A stretch of 36,190 nt of DNA from an uncultured Lachnospiraceae bacterium (GCA_949740385.1 CATJJD010000212.1:1-36190), one strand, 5' to 3'. Counted from the stretch's first letter, positions 6,810 through 15,801 are shown. The notes: a model not told the origin generated them from the letters alone. Numbers and translations are program-made.

Positions 6810-8336
6810 TTACTCTGCGCTCCAGCCGGTCACAAGGGGAAGGCAGACAAACAGCTTCGTAAACCGCCCGTGGGACGAAAGCCGCATCACAATCTCATAC
6901 CTTCCCTCCGTCAGACCCTTCGGCACAACCGCAAAATCAAATTCCGTCACCTCTCGCCCCCCGTGATTCTGGTCAAGATTCACGTCAAAACCGTCCGCCG
7001 GAAGCCCCTGAAAGGACTCCGGAAGCAAAAGCTTCACCGAAAGCCACTGCTGGCTGTGAAGCCGGTTTCGGATTTTAACATGAAAGCGCTTTGTGATCTC
7101 CCTGTGCACCGACAGACTCCCGTCATAAAACACCTGCACGTCGAACAGACAGCAGGACGCCCTCACATGAACCGGAGAAACAGCCGCCTCCTCCGAGAAC
7201 ACCCGGACATTGCCAAAGCCTGCGTCCCTCCGGTTCCGGTAAATACTCTCCACCGGGTCAAGCTCCAGCACCCCGTCTTCGTTCAGCCTGCAGAATCCGT
7301 GCAGAAACACCGGCATCAGATTCACAACCCGCGCAGACAGCTCGCTCACGGTCTTCGGGATCGAAAGACAGCGCTTCGTCACATCGACGGAGCAGGTTTT
7401 GATCACATCCCCCACCGGCGCAAGCCACTTTTCGCCGATGGCTGCGCAGCCTCCGATAATCCCGAGAATCGCCCCGAGTGTCCCCGCCGTGCAGTCCGCA
7501 TCCTCGCAGCAGCCCGCGGCAATGCAGATGCTCTCTGCGAAATCGCCTTCCCCGTACACCCAGCCAATCATCATAAGCCCGATATTGGCCGGCGCGTCGT
7601 ACCCCAGCGGCCCCGCCGGCACATCCTCCTCGGGCACCGGATCGAGATATCCGTTCGCCATGCCAAAGGAGCAGGGAAAGCGCTGCAGCATGCGCTTTCT
7701 CGCCTGCTTCCAGTCAAGCCCTGACGCTTTGCACTCCTGCGCAAGGCCCACCGCCCGCGCGACGGCGCAGTCCTTCGGTATGTAGGTCATCGCCGCGTCC
7801 ACAAGCTTTTCCCTGTCCGTCTCCACAAAGGCCGCGCTCTCAAGCGCCGCGCAGAAGATCTCCGCGTACATCCCCTCGTCTGCGTGGTCGCAGACGGCGT
7901 CCTCGTAAGCATAGTGCACCGCAATTTCCGGATGCCCCGGCGCAAGGCAGGCCCAGAGCTCGCTGCGGATAAAGCAGCCGCAGCTGTCCTTATTCCGGTT
8001 GTTGTACCAGCCGGACAGAGGCGGAGTCAGCCCGTAGCGCATGTTGTTTTTCCCCGCCCCGTACTCCGACCAGTCCGCCGTCACAAAGGAGAGCCAGTAC
8101 TCTCCCAGTATGCCGGCGTCAAGGCTTCTCCCGTAGCGCTCCGCCGCATTCAGCCACACAAGCTGCAGATCCACGTCGTCGTTTGGCAGCACGCCGTCCG
8201 ACACATCGTGCAGGTACCAGGAGATGTCCCGGACGCCCCGAAAGCCCTCCAGCGGCGCCCCCAGCGTTCCGCCGATATTTTTCCCGAGCCAGCAGGCTCT
8301 CACCTTATCCCGGTACTCCGAAATCGTAAGCTGCAT
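6810..8336 (-). CDS. ADP-ribosylglycohydrolase-family protein
   Basis: This is a 508-residue protein starting at ATG 8336, chosen because GGGAGGG lies 7 nt upstream; the longer frame starting at 8384 has no such site. The N-terminal 350 residues match the DraG/ADP-ribosyl-hydrolase fold. GKNIGGTLGAP is the start of the fold, LPNDDVDLQ (N52, D53, D54, D56) is the first metal-binding block, and EDADCTAGTLGAILG (D279, D281, T283) is the second. The C-terminal 150 residues form an extra beta-rich domain not found in classical DraG. Family members in gut Firmicutes often sit beside glycosidases, and some may act on non-ADP-ribose N- or O-glycosides. Here it follows the rhamnosidase gene by 34 bp, so a carbohydrate role is more likely than removal of protein ADP-ribose, but this is inferred. 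Confidence 0.82.
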   Translation of the reverse strand: MQLTISEYRDKVRACWLGKNIGGTLGAPLEGFRGVRDISWYLHDVSDGVLPNDDVDLQLVWLNAAERYGRSLDAGILGEYWLSFVTADWSEYGAGKNNMRYGLTPPLSGWYNNRNKDSCGCFIRSELWACLAPGHPEIAVHYAYEDAVCDHADEGMYAEIFCAALESAAFVETDREKLVDAAMTYIPKDCAVARAVGLAQECKASGLDWKQARKRMLQRFPCSFGMANGYLDPVPEEDVPAGPLGYDAPANIGLMMIGWVYGEGDFAESICIAAGCCEDADCTAGTLGAILGIIGGCAAIGEKWLAPVGDVIKTCSVDVTKRCLSIPKTVSELSARVVNLMPVFLHGFCRLNEDGVLELDPVESIYRNRRDAGFGNVRVFSEEAAVSPVHVRASCCLFDVQVFYDGSLSVHREITKRFHVKIRNRLHSQQWLSVKLLLPESFQGLPADGFDVNLDQNHGGREVTEFDFAVVPKGLTEGRYEIVMRLSSHGRFTKLFVCLPLVTGWSAE

Positions 8337-8370
8337 CAAAAAGCCCTCCCTTCCTGTTTCCTGACAAGCC

Positions 8371-11025
8371 TCACAGCACCGCAAGAATCTCGTAATGTCC
8401 CTTCACAAGCCGCAGGCTGTCGCCCTTTTTCCCCCCGGTAACCGAAACGCCGTTGACAGACACACGGCTGCAGTCAAAGGTAAACACAAAGGACGCCTCC
8501 GCGTCGAAGGGAACCTCCACCTCAAAGAGATAGCCCTCCTCCGTCCGTCTCCAGCCCCCCGCAATTTTTCCGCTGGCGGAATCAAAGGTCATACAAACCT
8601 GAGAAAACCGGCTGTCCACGTAAGGCTTCACCACAAACCGCCGGAAGCCCGGCGCATCCTCGCACGGGTTCACGCCGCACATATACCGGTACATCCACTC
8701 CACAATGGCCCCGTAGGAGTAGTGGTTTAAGCTGTTCATGCCCGTGTCGCTGATTTTTCCGTCCGGCAGCACCGAGTTCCAGCGCTCCCACACCGTCGTC
8801 GCCCCCATGTTCACCTGGTACAGCCAGCTCGGGTAGTCCTCGTTCAAAAGCAGCGTGTAGGCTGCATCCGACAGGCCGTTTTGCGCCAGCGCGGCACAGA
8901 GAAACGCATTTCCCACAAATCCCGTAGTCAGATGCATCTCCTCCTCCTTAAGCTTTCGAAGCAGGTCAGAGGTCAGACGCTCCTTTGCCCCCTCCGGCGC
9001 AAGGTCAAAGAACAGCGCAAGGGCCAGCCCCGTCTGGGTGTCCGCCGCAAGCCTTCCGGTTGCGGTAAAGTACTCCTTTTGGATCGCAGCCTTCACATGG
9101 CCCGCAAGCTTTCCGTAGTAAGCCGCATCCTCCTCTTTTCCCAGCGCGGCCGCCGCCTTCGCCGTCAGTGAGGCGGAATAGTAATAGTAGACGCTGGCGA
9201 TAAAGTAGGGGTCCGTCGCCCCGAAGCTTGAGCCCTTATGGTAATTGTCCAGCGCCAGCCAGTCCGCGTAGTGAAAGCCGTCGGTCCACAGATAGCTGCC
9301 GCCGCACTTTTCCAGATCGATTTTTCGGATACAGTCGGTCCAGTCCTTCATGTTCCCGTACTGGCCCGCAAGCATTCCCTTATCCCCGTACATGATGTAC
9401 ATCGTCCAGGGGATAATGGTGGCCGCGTCCGACCAGGCGCAGGCGTTCACCGCCGTGTTCACCGACACATTGTCGGTCTGCTTGTCCCGCTCATGCAAAA
9501 GTCTGTGAATCTGCCCCAAAATATCCGGCACCACATGAGGCACGCCGCCATCCAGCGTATCCTGCTCCAGCTTCATATCGTAGAGATACTTGTCAAAAAA
9601 TGCCGGTGTGTACATATTAAAAGCGGCAGTGGCTGCAAACACCTGGGCGTCCCCCGTCCAGCCCATCCGCTCGTCACGCTGGGGGCAGTCCGTCGGCACA
9701 TCCAGAAAATTCCCCTTCTGTCCCCAGAGGGCGTTTAAGAAGAGCCGGTTGATCTTCCCGTTGTCCGTCACAATATTTCCGGTGCGCTCCATCTCGGAGT
9801 AGATCACGCACCCCTTAAAGTTTTCCGGCAAAACTGCGGACATGCCGGTAATTTTCATGTACCGGAAGCCGTAAAAGGTAAAATGCGGCCGCACCTTTGC
9901 CCTTTTTCCGTCGGAAATATAGCGAAACTCCTGCTTCGCCGTCCGCAGGTTCTCATTGTAGAAATTTCCGTCCTGCAGAATCTCTCCGAACTGAAGGAGG
10001 ATCTCTGTCCCCTCCGGCTCGCCGCACACAAATTCCACCCAGCCCGTCATATTCTGCCCGAAATCCAGTACCTGCTCCCCCGCCGGCGTAGCGATCAATT
10101 CTTTCGGGGAGACCACCTCCATAATTTTTACCGGAAGGCTCATCCTTGGCGTAAGCGGCGCAGCCGGCCCCTCCGTCTCAACCGCAGGAACGAAGCCGCT
10201 CTCCTCGCAGATCACGTCCGCCCAGCCTTCTGTCTCCCTTCCCGCATCCCAGACCTCGCCGTCGTAGATGCTGCTCTCGATAACCGGAGACTCTGCGCAC
10301 AGGAAGCTGCCGTCGCTTGTGATGACCTCCGTCCCCCCGTCCCGGTAGGTCACATCCAGCTTCATAATCAGAAAAAACTTATCCCCGTAGAGCCGGTCCA
10401 TGTGCTCCACAAAGCCGAAGCGACCCTTGTACCAGCCGTTTCCAAGCATAACGCCAAGGGCGTTCTCCCCCCGGTGCAAAAGCTCCGTCACATCGTAGGT
10501 CTGGTACTGAATCCAGAGATTGTAGTCGTTGTAAAAGGGAGCCAGATACTCGTCCCCCGCCTTTTTCCCGTTGATCCAGGCCTCGTAGACGCCAAGGCCG
10601 CTCACCGCAAGGCGCGCGCTTTTCACCTCGTCCCTTAGCGTGATGCGTTTTCGAAACAGCGGATGGATTTCCCCGGAAAAAGGAGCGGTAATCCATTTCG
10701 CCCCCGAAAGGTCCCCCGCCGTCTCAAACCACGCCGGATTGGACACCGCCGTATCCCCCGCGTCATCCCACACCCGAACCCGCCAGTAGTAGCGGGTCGC
10801 AGCAGCCAACTCTATCTTTGGATCATAGTGGAGACTGTCCAGATCCTCTCTCTCTCCGCTGTCGGACACGCAGTCCGCAAACTGCGCATCCCGGCTCACC
10901 TCCACCCTGGCTTTTTTTGTCCGAAGACCCTTCGCCTCCGTGACAACCCAGGAGAGGCTCACATGCTCCATCCGATATCCCAGCGGGTTTTTGATGTGAT
11001 TGGTTCTCAGTTTTTCTATTTTCAT
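8371..11025 (-). CDS. Alpha-L-rhamnosidase (GH78)
   Basis: The 884-residue enzyme hydrolyses terminal alpha-L-rhamnose from glycosides such as plant flavonoids or polysaccharide side chains. The family layout is visible: an N-terminal fibronectin-III-like domain (about 1-102), the carbohydrate-binding/N domain with WINGKKAGDEYLAPFYNDY (about 150-168), a beta-sandwich, and an (alpha/alpha)6 barrel from about 420. The hallmark DCPQRDERMGWTGDAQ is at 446-461, holding the catalytic acidic cluster (D446, D451, E452, D459). SLNHYSYGAIVEWMY near the end of the barrel is the region of the catalytic base. There is no signal peptide, so the rhamnoside must be imported first, consistent with the transporter genes upstream. 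GAGGAAAGC precedes the ATG. A C-terminal beta-domain closes the protein. Confidence 0.93.
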   Translation of the reverse strand: MKIEKLRTNHIKNPLGYRMEHVSLSWVVTEAKGLRTKKARVEVSRDAQFADCVSDSGEREDLDSLHYDPKIELAAATRYYWRVRVWDDAGDTAVSNPAWFETAGDLSGAKWITAPFSGEIHPLFRKRITLRDEVKSARLAVSGLGVYEAWINGKKAGDEYLAPFYNDYNLWIQYQTYDVTELLHRGENALGVMLGNGWYKGRFGFVEHMDRLYGDKFFLIMKLDVTYRDGGTEVITSDGSFLCAESPVIESSIYDGEVWDAGRETEGWADVICEESGFVPAVETEGPAAPLTPRMSLPVKIMEVVSPKELIATPAGEQVLDFGQNMTGWVEFVCGEPEGTEILLQFGEILQDGNFYNENLRTAKQEFRYISDGKRAKVRPHFTFYGFRYMKITGMSAVLPENFKGCVIYSEMERTGNIVTDNGKINRLFLNALWGQKGNFLDVPTDCPQRDERMGWTGDAQVFAATAAFNMYTPAFFDKYLYDMKLEQDTLDGGVPHVVPDILGQIHRLLHERDKQTDNVSVNTAVNACAWSDAATIIPWTMYIMYGDKGMLAGQYGNMKDWTDCIRKIDLEKCGGSYLWTDGFHYADWLALDNYHKGSSFGATDPYFIASVYYYYSASLTAKAAAALGKEEDAAYYGKLAGHVKAAIQKEYFTATGRLAADTQTGLALALFFDLAPEGAKERLTSDLLRKLKEEEMHLTTGFVGNAFLCAALAQNGLSDAAYTLLLNEDYPSWLYQVNMGATTVWERWNSVLPDGKISDTGMNSLNHYSYGAIVEWMYRYMCGVNPCEDAPGFRRFVVKPYVDSRFSQVCMTFDSASGKIAGGWRRTEEGYLFEVEVPFDAEASFVFTFDCSRVSVNGVSVTGGKKGDSLRLVKGHYEILAVL

Positions 11026-11040
11026 GCTTTCCTCATTTCT

Positions 11041-11056
11041 GCGCGGTCAATCGCGC
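11041..11056. repeat. Small GC hairpin between permease and rhamnosidase genes
   Basis: GCGCG (11041-11045) and CGCGC (11052-11056) can pair around a 6-nt loop in the 50-bp gap between the MalG-type permease and rhamnosidase genes. There is no T tract, so it is not a terminator; it could stabilise one mRNA segment. Confidence 0.3.
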
Positions 11057-11075
11057 GGATATTGCTGCTTTTGTA

Positions 11076-11921
11076 CTAGCCCTTCACCGCTCCGGCCGTC
11101 AGCCCCTCCATGTAGAGCCGGGACGTAAACAGGAACAGAATCAGGAGCGGAATCGTCGCAATGACATATCCGGCAAACATAATCCCGATGTTGGACACGT
11201 CCTGGGATGACGTAAACACCTTTAACACAACCGTCACCACCTGTTTGGCGTTAGATTCGATCACCATCATCGGCCAGATAAAGTCGTTGTAGTAGTCCAC
11301 AACCTTTAATACCGCAACCGTGGACAAAATGGGCTTCACAAGGGGCACCGTGATGCTTAACAGAAGCCGAAACTCCCCGCACCCCTCAATCCGCGCCGCC
11401 TCAAACAGATCCTGCGGCAGCGCCTCAATGGAGTTGCGGCAGAGAATAATTCCAAGCACCTGCCCCCCGGTGATCCAGCACAGAATCACCGCCCAGCGGG
11501 AATTTAACAGCCCGTATTCGATAATCAGCGTGTAGTTGGCCGCAAGGGACAAAACTCCCGGAATCATCATCACCGCCATAATCATGGCAAACAGCAGATT
11601 TTTTCCCGGAAAATTCCTGGTGGCAAAGGCGTAGCCCCCCAGCACCGAGAGCACCAGCGTAAGAACCACCGCAACCGCAACCATCATCAGCGTGTTCCAC
11701 ATATTGCCGGACAGGTAGTCAAAGGCCCCTCTGTAGTTGCTCCACTCCACATGCTGCGGCAGCCCGAAGAAATTGTTGAACACCTCCCAGGTGGACTTGA
11801 AGGACATGACGATCATGAGAAATATGGGCACAAAGGCCAGCACCAGAATCAGGACCATAATAATCTCAATAACTGTCTGAAAACGGATCTCTTTCTTTTC
11901 CCGGTCACTCAATTTTCTCAT
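11076..11921 (-). CDS. CUT1 sugar ABC transporter permease, MalG type
   Basis: This 281-residue inner permease subunit has six predicted transmembrane helices. The EAA loop, EAARIEGCGEFRLLLS followed by ITVPLVKPIL (about 190-215), binds the cytoplasmic ATPase. It ends with the EGLTAGAVKG tail typical of MalG/LacG homologues. Only 4 bp separate it from the upstream MalF-type gene, and AGGGAGTGATGGT precedes its ATG. No ATPase gene is present; as in many Firmicutes CUT1 systems, a shared MsmK/UgpC-type ATPase encoded elsewhere probably energises it. Confidence 0.93.
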   Translation of the reverse strand: MRKLSDREKKEIRFQTVIEIIMVLILVLAFVPIFLMIVMSFKSTWEVFNNFFGLPQHVEWSNYRGAFDYLSGNMWNTLMMVAVAVVLTLVLSVLGGYAFATRNFPGKNLLFAMIMAVMMIPGVLSLAANYTLIIEYGLLNSRWAVILCWITGGQVLGIILCRNSIEALPQDLFEAARIEGCGEFRLLLSITVPLVKPILSTVAVLKVVDYYNDFIWPMMVIESNAKQVVTVVLKVFTSSQDVSNIGIMFAGYVIATIPLLILFLFTSRLYMEGLTAGAVKG

Positions 11922-11925
11922 ACCA

Positions 11926-13896
11926 TCACTCCCTCTCCTTCGTCAGTTTATTGCTCACAAGCGTCACCGCCATCGTAAATACGAGAAGCACCACGCCAAG
12001 GGCCGACGCGTACCCGTAGCGGCCGTACTGGGCGGCGTTTAAGTACAGCTCAAGCGCCGGAACATACGTCGCCGTTCCAGGCCCTCCGCTTGTCAGAATA
12101 AAGATGCTGTTGAACTCCTGCATCGCGCCCAGCACCGTCAGCGTCATCATAATGCTGATCTGGGGGCGGATCATCGGAAGCTGCACCTTCCAGAAAATAT
12201 CCCACTTTGTACCGCCGTCGATTAAGGCGGATTCGATCACGTCGTTTCCGATATTAAGGAGGCCGCCGTAGTACACCAGAAGCGCCATTGCCCCCACAAA
12301 AGGAAATCCCATAAAGATGACGGCTCCCATGGCCGTGGAGGAGTCTCCCAGCCACACCCGCTGCATGGAGGTCAGTCCCACGGCTCCCAGAATCTGATTC
12401 AGAAGGCCGATGGACGGGTCATAGATTTTCTGCCATACCAGCGCCGTCACCACTCCCGGCACAACCATCGGCAGCACGAACAGAAAACGGTGCACGTACT
12501 TTCTCCTTGCGCCCGCAATGTTAAACAGCATCCAGGCGATGGCCATCGGCACGGTGAGCGTCTTTACGATGTTCGCTGCAAGCAGAAGAAGCAGGTTCTT
12601 AAGGCCGATCAGAAAGTATCCCTCCGTCAGCATTGTCCTGAAATTGTCCAGTCCGATGAAATTGAACTCCGCCACCGACCCTTTTTTCACCGACCAGTCG
12701 GTAAAGGCCCTTGTCAGCGCCGTAAAAATGCCCCGGTACGAAAACAGATACAACAGCACAAAGGTCGGAATAAGCATAACGTAGGCCATTCGCTGCTTCC
12801 ACATCTGCTTAAGCAGCCTAAGCGACGCCGCCTTAAGCTTTGGAACGCTTCCGATGACACAGATGAGAAATGCCGCGGCAATCACCCGCAACGCGGTCCG
12901 GAGAATGGAGTCAAGCTTCTGGTACAGCTCAATGTTCTGCAGATTTTTCGCGTGGGTGCAAAAAACCGCATCCCCGTATCCCGCAAGGAAAATGCGCCCC
13001 TCGTCGGAGGCGGAATCGGTGATCTTCATCTTCATGTCCGCCATGTAAATCTGCCGGCCGCCCGGGTCCATCACAAACAGATAGCCCTCTTCCGTCCCCA
13101 CAGCCACGTACTCGCCGCCTGTGTCGACGCCGATGCTGCTGATCTTCGCCTTTACCGTGTTGTCAATTTTGCCCTTTCGGATGCACTCCAGATTTTCGTC
13201 AAGCCCGAACCAGGACCCGTCCTTTGCCACGGCCCAGTAGCCGCCGGCGCAGGCCTTCATCTGGATAATCTCGTAGTTTGCGCCATAGGACGCCAGCACC
13301 TCTCCGCTCTCCGTCACATGCTCCACATCCCCCCGCTTGTTGGCGAGCATCAGTGTATCGCCGTCCTCACAGTACTCTGCGCCCCGCAGCGACAGCGTGT
13401 AAGGCGTATTTGCGAGCTCCGTCCCGTCGGCGGAAAAAATCATAAGGTTGGATTTGGATGAGCCGGTGTTTGTGATCACCGCAATTTTCGACTCGTCGGC
13501 ATTCACCGCGACGCCCACCGCTTTCCGCTGCACGTCAATGTCCAACAGCAGCTCCCCGTCCGAGGTCCGAAACACGTACACATGGTTGCTCTCGTTTGCC
13601 GCATACAGCCTGTCGCCGCCCGCTCCCAGAACAAGCTTTCTGTATGCGCCCTCCGTTTTTGTCTTCCACAGCTCTTTATCGTCCTGCCAGGCCGAGAGCA
13701 CGCCGCCGTGGGTCCCCACGTACATGACGCCCCGCATTCTGTCATACGCAAGGCTCTGATTCATGTCGCCCGTTGTAATGTCGGCGCTCTCGATTCCCTC
13801 CGAGCGGCTCTCGCAGAAGGCCTTTGTGCAAAATGCCGCTATGCCGAGCACCAGGAAGAGCGCTGCCGCAGCCGGCCACAGTATTTTCTTTTTCAT
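11926..13896 (-). CDS. Beta-propeller/MalF-type permease fusion
   Basis: This 656-residue protein is more than twice the usual 290-310 of a CUT1 MalF-type permease. Residues 6-25 form a hydrophobic signal anchor. Residues about 36-325 are a soluble beta-propeller-like domain with repeating blades of WD40/PQQ type: AYDRMRGVMYVGTHGGVLSAW, then LYAANESNHVYVFRTSDG, LMIFSADGTEL and YVAVGTEEGYLFVMDPGG. A second membrane helix (about 334-352) and a basic loop (KLKAASLRLLKQMWKQR) lead into the permease core (about 368-650). The core has six helices and an EAA-like loop, ESALIDGGTKWDIFWKVQL (555-573). The topology places the propeller outside the membrane beside the binding protein. One continuous frame and the AAAGGAG ribosome binding site before the ATG argue against an assembly artefact. 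The domain may sense or dock the binding protein; its ligand is unknown. Confidence 0.9.
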   Translation of the reverse strand: MKKKILWPAAAALFLVLGIAAFCTKAFCESRSEGIESADITTGDMNQSLAYDRMRGVMYVGTHGGVLSAWQDDKELWKTKTEGAYRKLVLGAGGDRLYAANESNHVYVFRTSDGELLLDIDVQRKAVGVAVNADESKIAVITNTGSSKSNLMIFSADGTELANTPYTLSLRGAEYCEDGDTLMLANKRGDVEHVTESGEVLASYGANYEIIQMKACAGGYWAVAKDGSWFGLDENLECIRKGKIDNTVKAKISSIGVDTGGEYVAVGTEEGYLFVMDPGGRQIYMADMKMKITDSASDEGRIFLAGYGDAVFCTHAKNLQNIELYQKLDSILRTALRVIAAAFLICVIGSVPKLKAASLRLLKQMWKQRMAYVMLIPTFVLLYLFSYRGIFTALTRAFTDWSVKKGSVAEFNFIGLDNFRTMLTEGYFLIGLKNLLLLLAANIVKTLTVPMAIAWMLFNIAGARRKYVHRFLFVLPMVVPGVVTALVWQKIYDPSIGLLNQILGAVGLTSMQRVWLGDSSTAMGAVIFMGFPFVGAMALLVYYGGLLNIGNDVIESALIDGGTKWDIFWKVQLPMIRPQISIMMTLTVLGAMQEFNSIFILTSGGPGTATYVPALELYLNAAQYGRYGYASALGVVLLVFTMAVTLVSNKLTKERE

Positions 13897-13935
13897 CGTC
13901 CACGCTCCTTTGTTCTGTCAATTGCAATCCGGTTT

Positions 13936-13970
13936 AAAAAGGAAGGGCCGGTTCCAAAGCCAGCCCCTCC
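13936..13970 (-). terminator. Attenuating terminator between binding-protein and permease genes
   Basis: On the minus strand an 11-bp stem, GGAGGGGCTGG with CCGGCCCTTCC (two G-T wobbles), and an 8-nt loop are followed directly by TTTTT. It sits about 40 bp after the binding-protein stop codon and 40 bp before the fusion-permease ATG. Partial termination here would make the binding protein more abundant than the permeases, as is usual for ABC importers. Confidence 0.78.
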
Positions 13971-14011
13971 CCCGTATTCTCTGAAATTGGTATCTGTCAC
14001 TGCGCTTTTTG

Positions 14012-15697
14012 CTATTTCAGTCCCGCAGGCTCCGCAGCCGGATTTGCCAGATCCTCCGCCGTGATGCCCTTGCTCTCCAGCGCCGCGTCAAAGTAGGCCT
14101 TAAAGTTCTCCACCTGCGTCTTCAGATACTCGTCCACCGTGATGGAGCCCGTCAGAAACGCGTGGGCGTTGTTGTAGTACTCTCTGGTGGATTCCGGCAG
14201 CTCGCACAGACCTCTGCTCAGCGCGTTGCCGTAATTCTTCTGGGCGTTGCCCACATATTTCACGTTGGCGAATGCGTTGGCAACCTCGTCCGGGTAGTCC
14301 ACATTGTATACCAGGGACGGGCCGCTCGGCGCAAACCCTGCCGCAATGGCCGCATCCAAAAATACGCTCATGCCCTCCGCGGAGGAGTAGTACATCACAA
14401 AGTCCGCCACAAGCTCGTCGTGCTCCTGCCCCTTGGACACCGCGCCGAGGAACCCTTCCGGAACCTCAATGGTTCTCACCGGAGCCTCAATGCCGTCGCC
14501 CTCCATCGTAGGCATGGAGAAGGTTCCAAGGGTGAACACCTTCGCATCCTCCACCACGCTGTCCTTGACGGAAATGCTCTCGCCGTTGTTAATCGCTTTC
14601 ATGTTGTTGGCAAATTCCATAATACCCCAGCCGCCGTTTACGGTCATGGCTGCCTTGCCCTGATAGAACAGCGTCTGAGCGCCGTCCTTGTTCGTTCCAA
14701 ACATCGTCTCGTTGCCGGCATACTTCGGGAACACCTTCGCAAAGTTGTTCCACACGGTCTTCATGCCTTCCGTATCCGGCGTGAAGGTGCCGTCCTGAAT
14801 CGACTGGAAGAAGCGGACCGGATTTCTTGTCACATACACCGTGTCGTCGTTCCACGGGTCCGTCGGGTCGTAGGTCCATGCCGCGTCCACATCCGGATCC
14901 CAGGTAAAGTCGCCCTCCTGGCTTCTCCAGTACTCGATGGAGGAGCGGGTGGTCTGATCCGCGTAGATCTGCGACAGCCATCCCATGGTGCCCGAGTAGA
15001 AGCTGTCGTAATCGCCCGGCATGGCGATGGCCTGATAGCCCGCCGCCTCGATCTTCTCGCACACATCAATCAGCTCGTCCCAGGTAGTCGGGATGCTGAC
15101 GCCCACCTCGTCGAAAATGTTCTGATTGTAGAACCACATAACCTGTGTGGACTGCAGACACAGCTGCTTCCACATGCCGGTTCCGGGCTCGATGGTCTGC
15201 ATGTCATACTGAAACTGATCCTTCCAGACGCCGTCGGAGTACGGACTGTCCATATCCGCGTAGTCGTTCCAGTCGATGTGCTTGCCGGTCTCGGAGCCGC
15301 CGCCGTAATTGATGGCCACAATGTCCACCGCCGTGGTGTCGCTTGTGGCAAACACGTTGTTCAGCCACTGGTCGTACCCCTCCTCCGCCTTTAAGTCCAC
15401 AACCACCTTCACGTCCGGGTGCAGATCCATATAGGCCGCCGCCACCGCGTCCCAGCCCTCCTGCACGCCGGTCTTCGCCGTCATGCTCACCGTGATGGTC
15501 TTATCGCCTCCGGAGGCCTGAGGTTCGTCCTCCCCCGCGCCGGTATCCGGCACGTCGGCATTGTCCGCCTGGGTATTCACCAGATTGTTTCCGCTGTCCT
15601 GGTTTTCGTCACCCGCCGCCGGTCCGCCGCAGCCCGCCAGAGCCGTCGCCGTCATTGCTGCGGTCAAAAGCATCGCCATGATTTTTCTCTTCTTCAT
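14012..15697 (-). CDS. Sugar ABC transporter substrate-binding lipoprotein
   Basis: This is a 561-residue extracytoplasmic solute-binding protein of CUT1 type. The N-terminus has a KKRK charge block, a hydrophobic core and a lipobox LAGC with Cys23 as the lipidated residue. An acidic, Asn/Asp-rich linker follows (about 28-66). The mature domain starts TITVSMTAKTGVQEGWDAVAAAY and contains TTWDELIDVCEKIEAAGYQAIA and a GKAAMTVNGGWG segment, both common in this family. At 561 residues it is longer than the usual 420-450, suggesting insertions for a large glycan ligand. GGAGGAAACGAAGTT precedes the ATG. As first gene of the operon it would capture the rhamnoside and deliver it to the propeller-fused permease. 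Confidence 0.93.
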   Translation of the reverse strand: MKKRKIMAMLLTAAMTATALAGCGGPAAGDENQDSGNNLVNTQADNADVPDTGAGEDEPQASGGDKTITVSMTAKTGVQEGWDAVAAAYMDLHPDVKVVVDLKAEEGYDQWLNNVFATSDTTAVDIVAINYGGGSETGKHIDWNDYADMDSPYSDGVWKDQFQYDMQTIEPGTGMWKQLCLQSTQVMWFYNQNIFDEVGVSIPTTWDELIDVCEKIEAAGYQAIAMPGDYDSFYSGTMGWLSQIYADQTTRSSIEYWRSQEGDFTWDPDVDAAWTYDPTDPWNDDTVYVTRNPVRFFQSIQDGTFTPDTEGMKTVWNNFAKVFPKYAGNETMFGTNKDGAQTLFYQGKAAMTVNGGWGIMEFANNMKAINNGESISVKDSVVEDAKVFTLGTFSMPTMEGDGIEAPVRTIEVPEGFLGAVSKGQEHDELVADFVMYYSSAEGMSVFLDAAIAAGFAPSGPSLVYNVDYPDEVANAFANVKYVGNAQKNYGNALSRGLCELPESTREYYNNAHAFLTGSITVDEYLKTQVENFKAYFDAALESKGITAEDLANPAAEPAGLK

Positions 15698-15780
15698 AAC
15701 TTCGTTTCCTCCAATCCTTTGTTTTCGTGATATTGTGCATACTGACTCTGTTTAGTGCTTTTGTACTATTTTAAGGAAAA

Positions 15781-15801
15781 GTTACCCCGGTCACCGGGTA
15801 G
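15781..15801. promoter_or_regulatory. Distal repressor-like operator
   Basis: The plus strand reads GTTACCCCGG, then TCACC, then GGGTAG, an imperfect palindrome with TACCC and GGGTA half-sites. It shares the GTTAC...GGGTAG outer halves with the proximal site near the promoter, in opposite orientation. It lies in the leader about +90 to +110, with its centre about 83 bp from the proximal site, which could permit DNA looping. Confidence 0.5.

Noticed and set aside
14009-15394. Plus-strand open frame of 461 codons antisense to the binding lipoprotein gene
   Set aside because: It is a composition artefact; no motif, start signal or homology is evident, whereas the opposite strand encodes an unmistakable lipoprotein.
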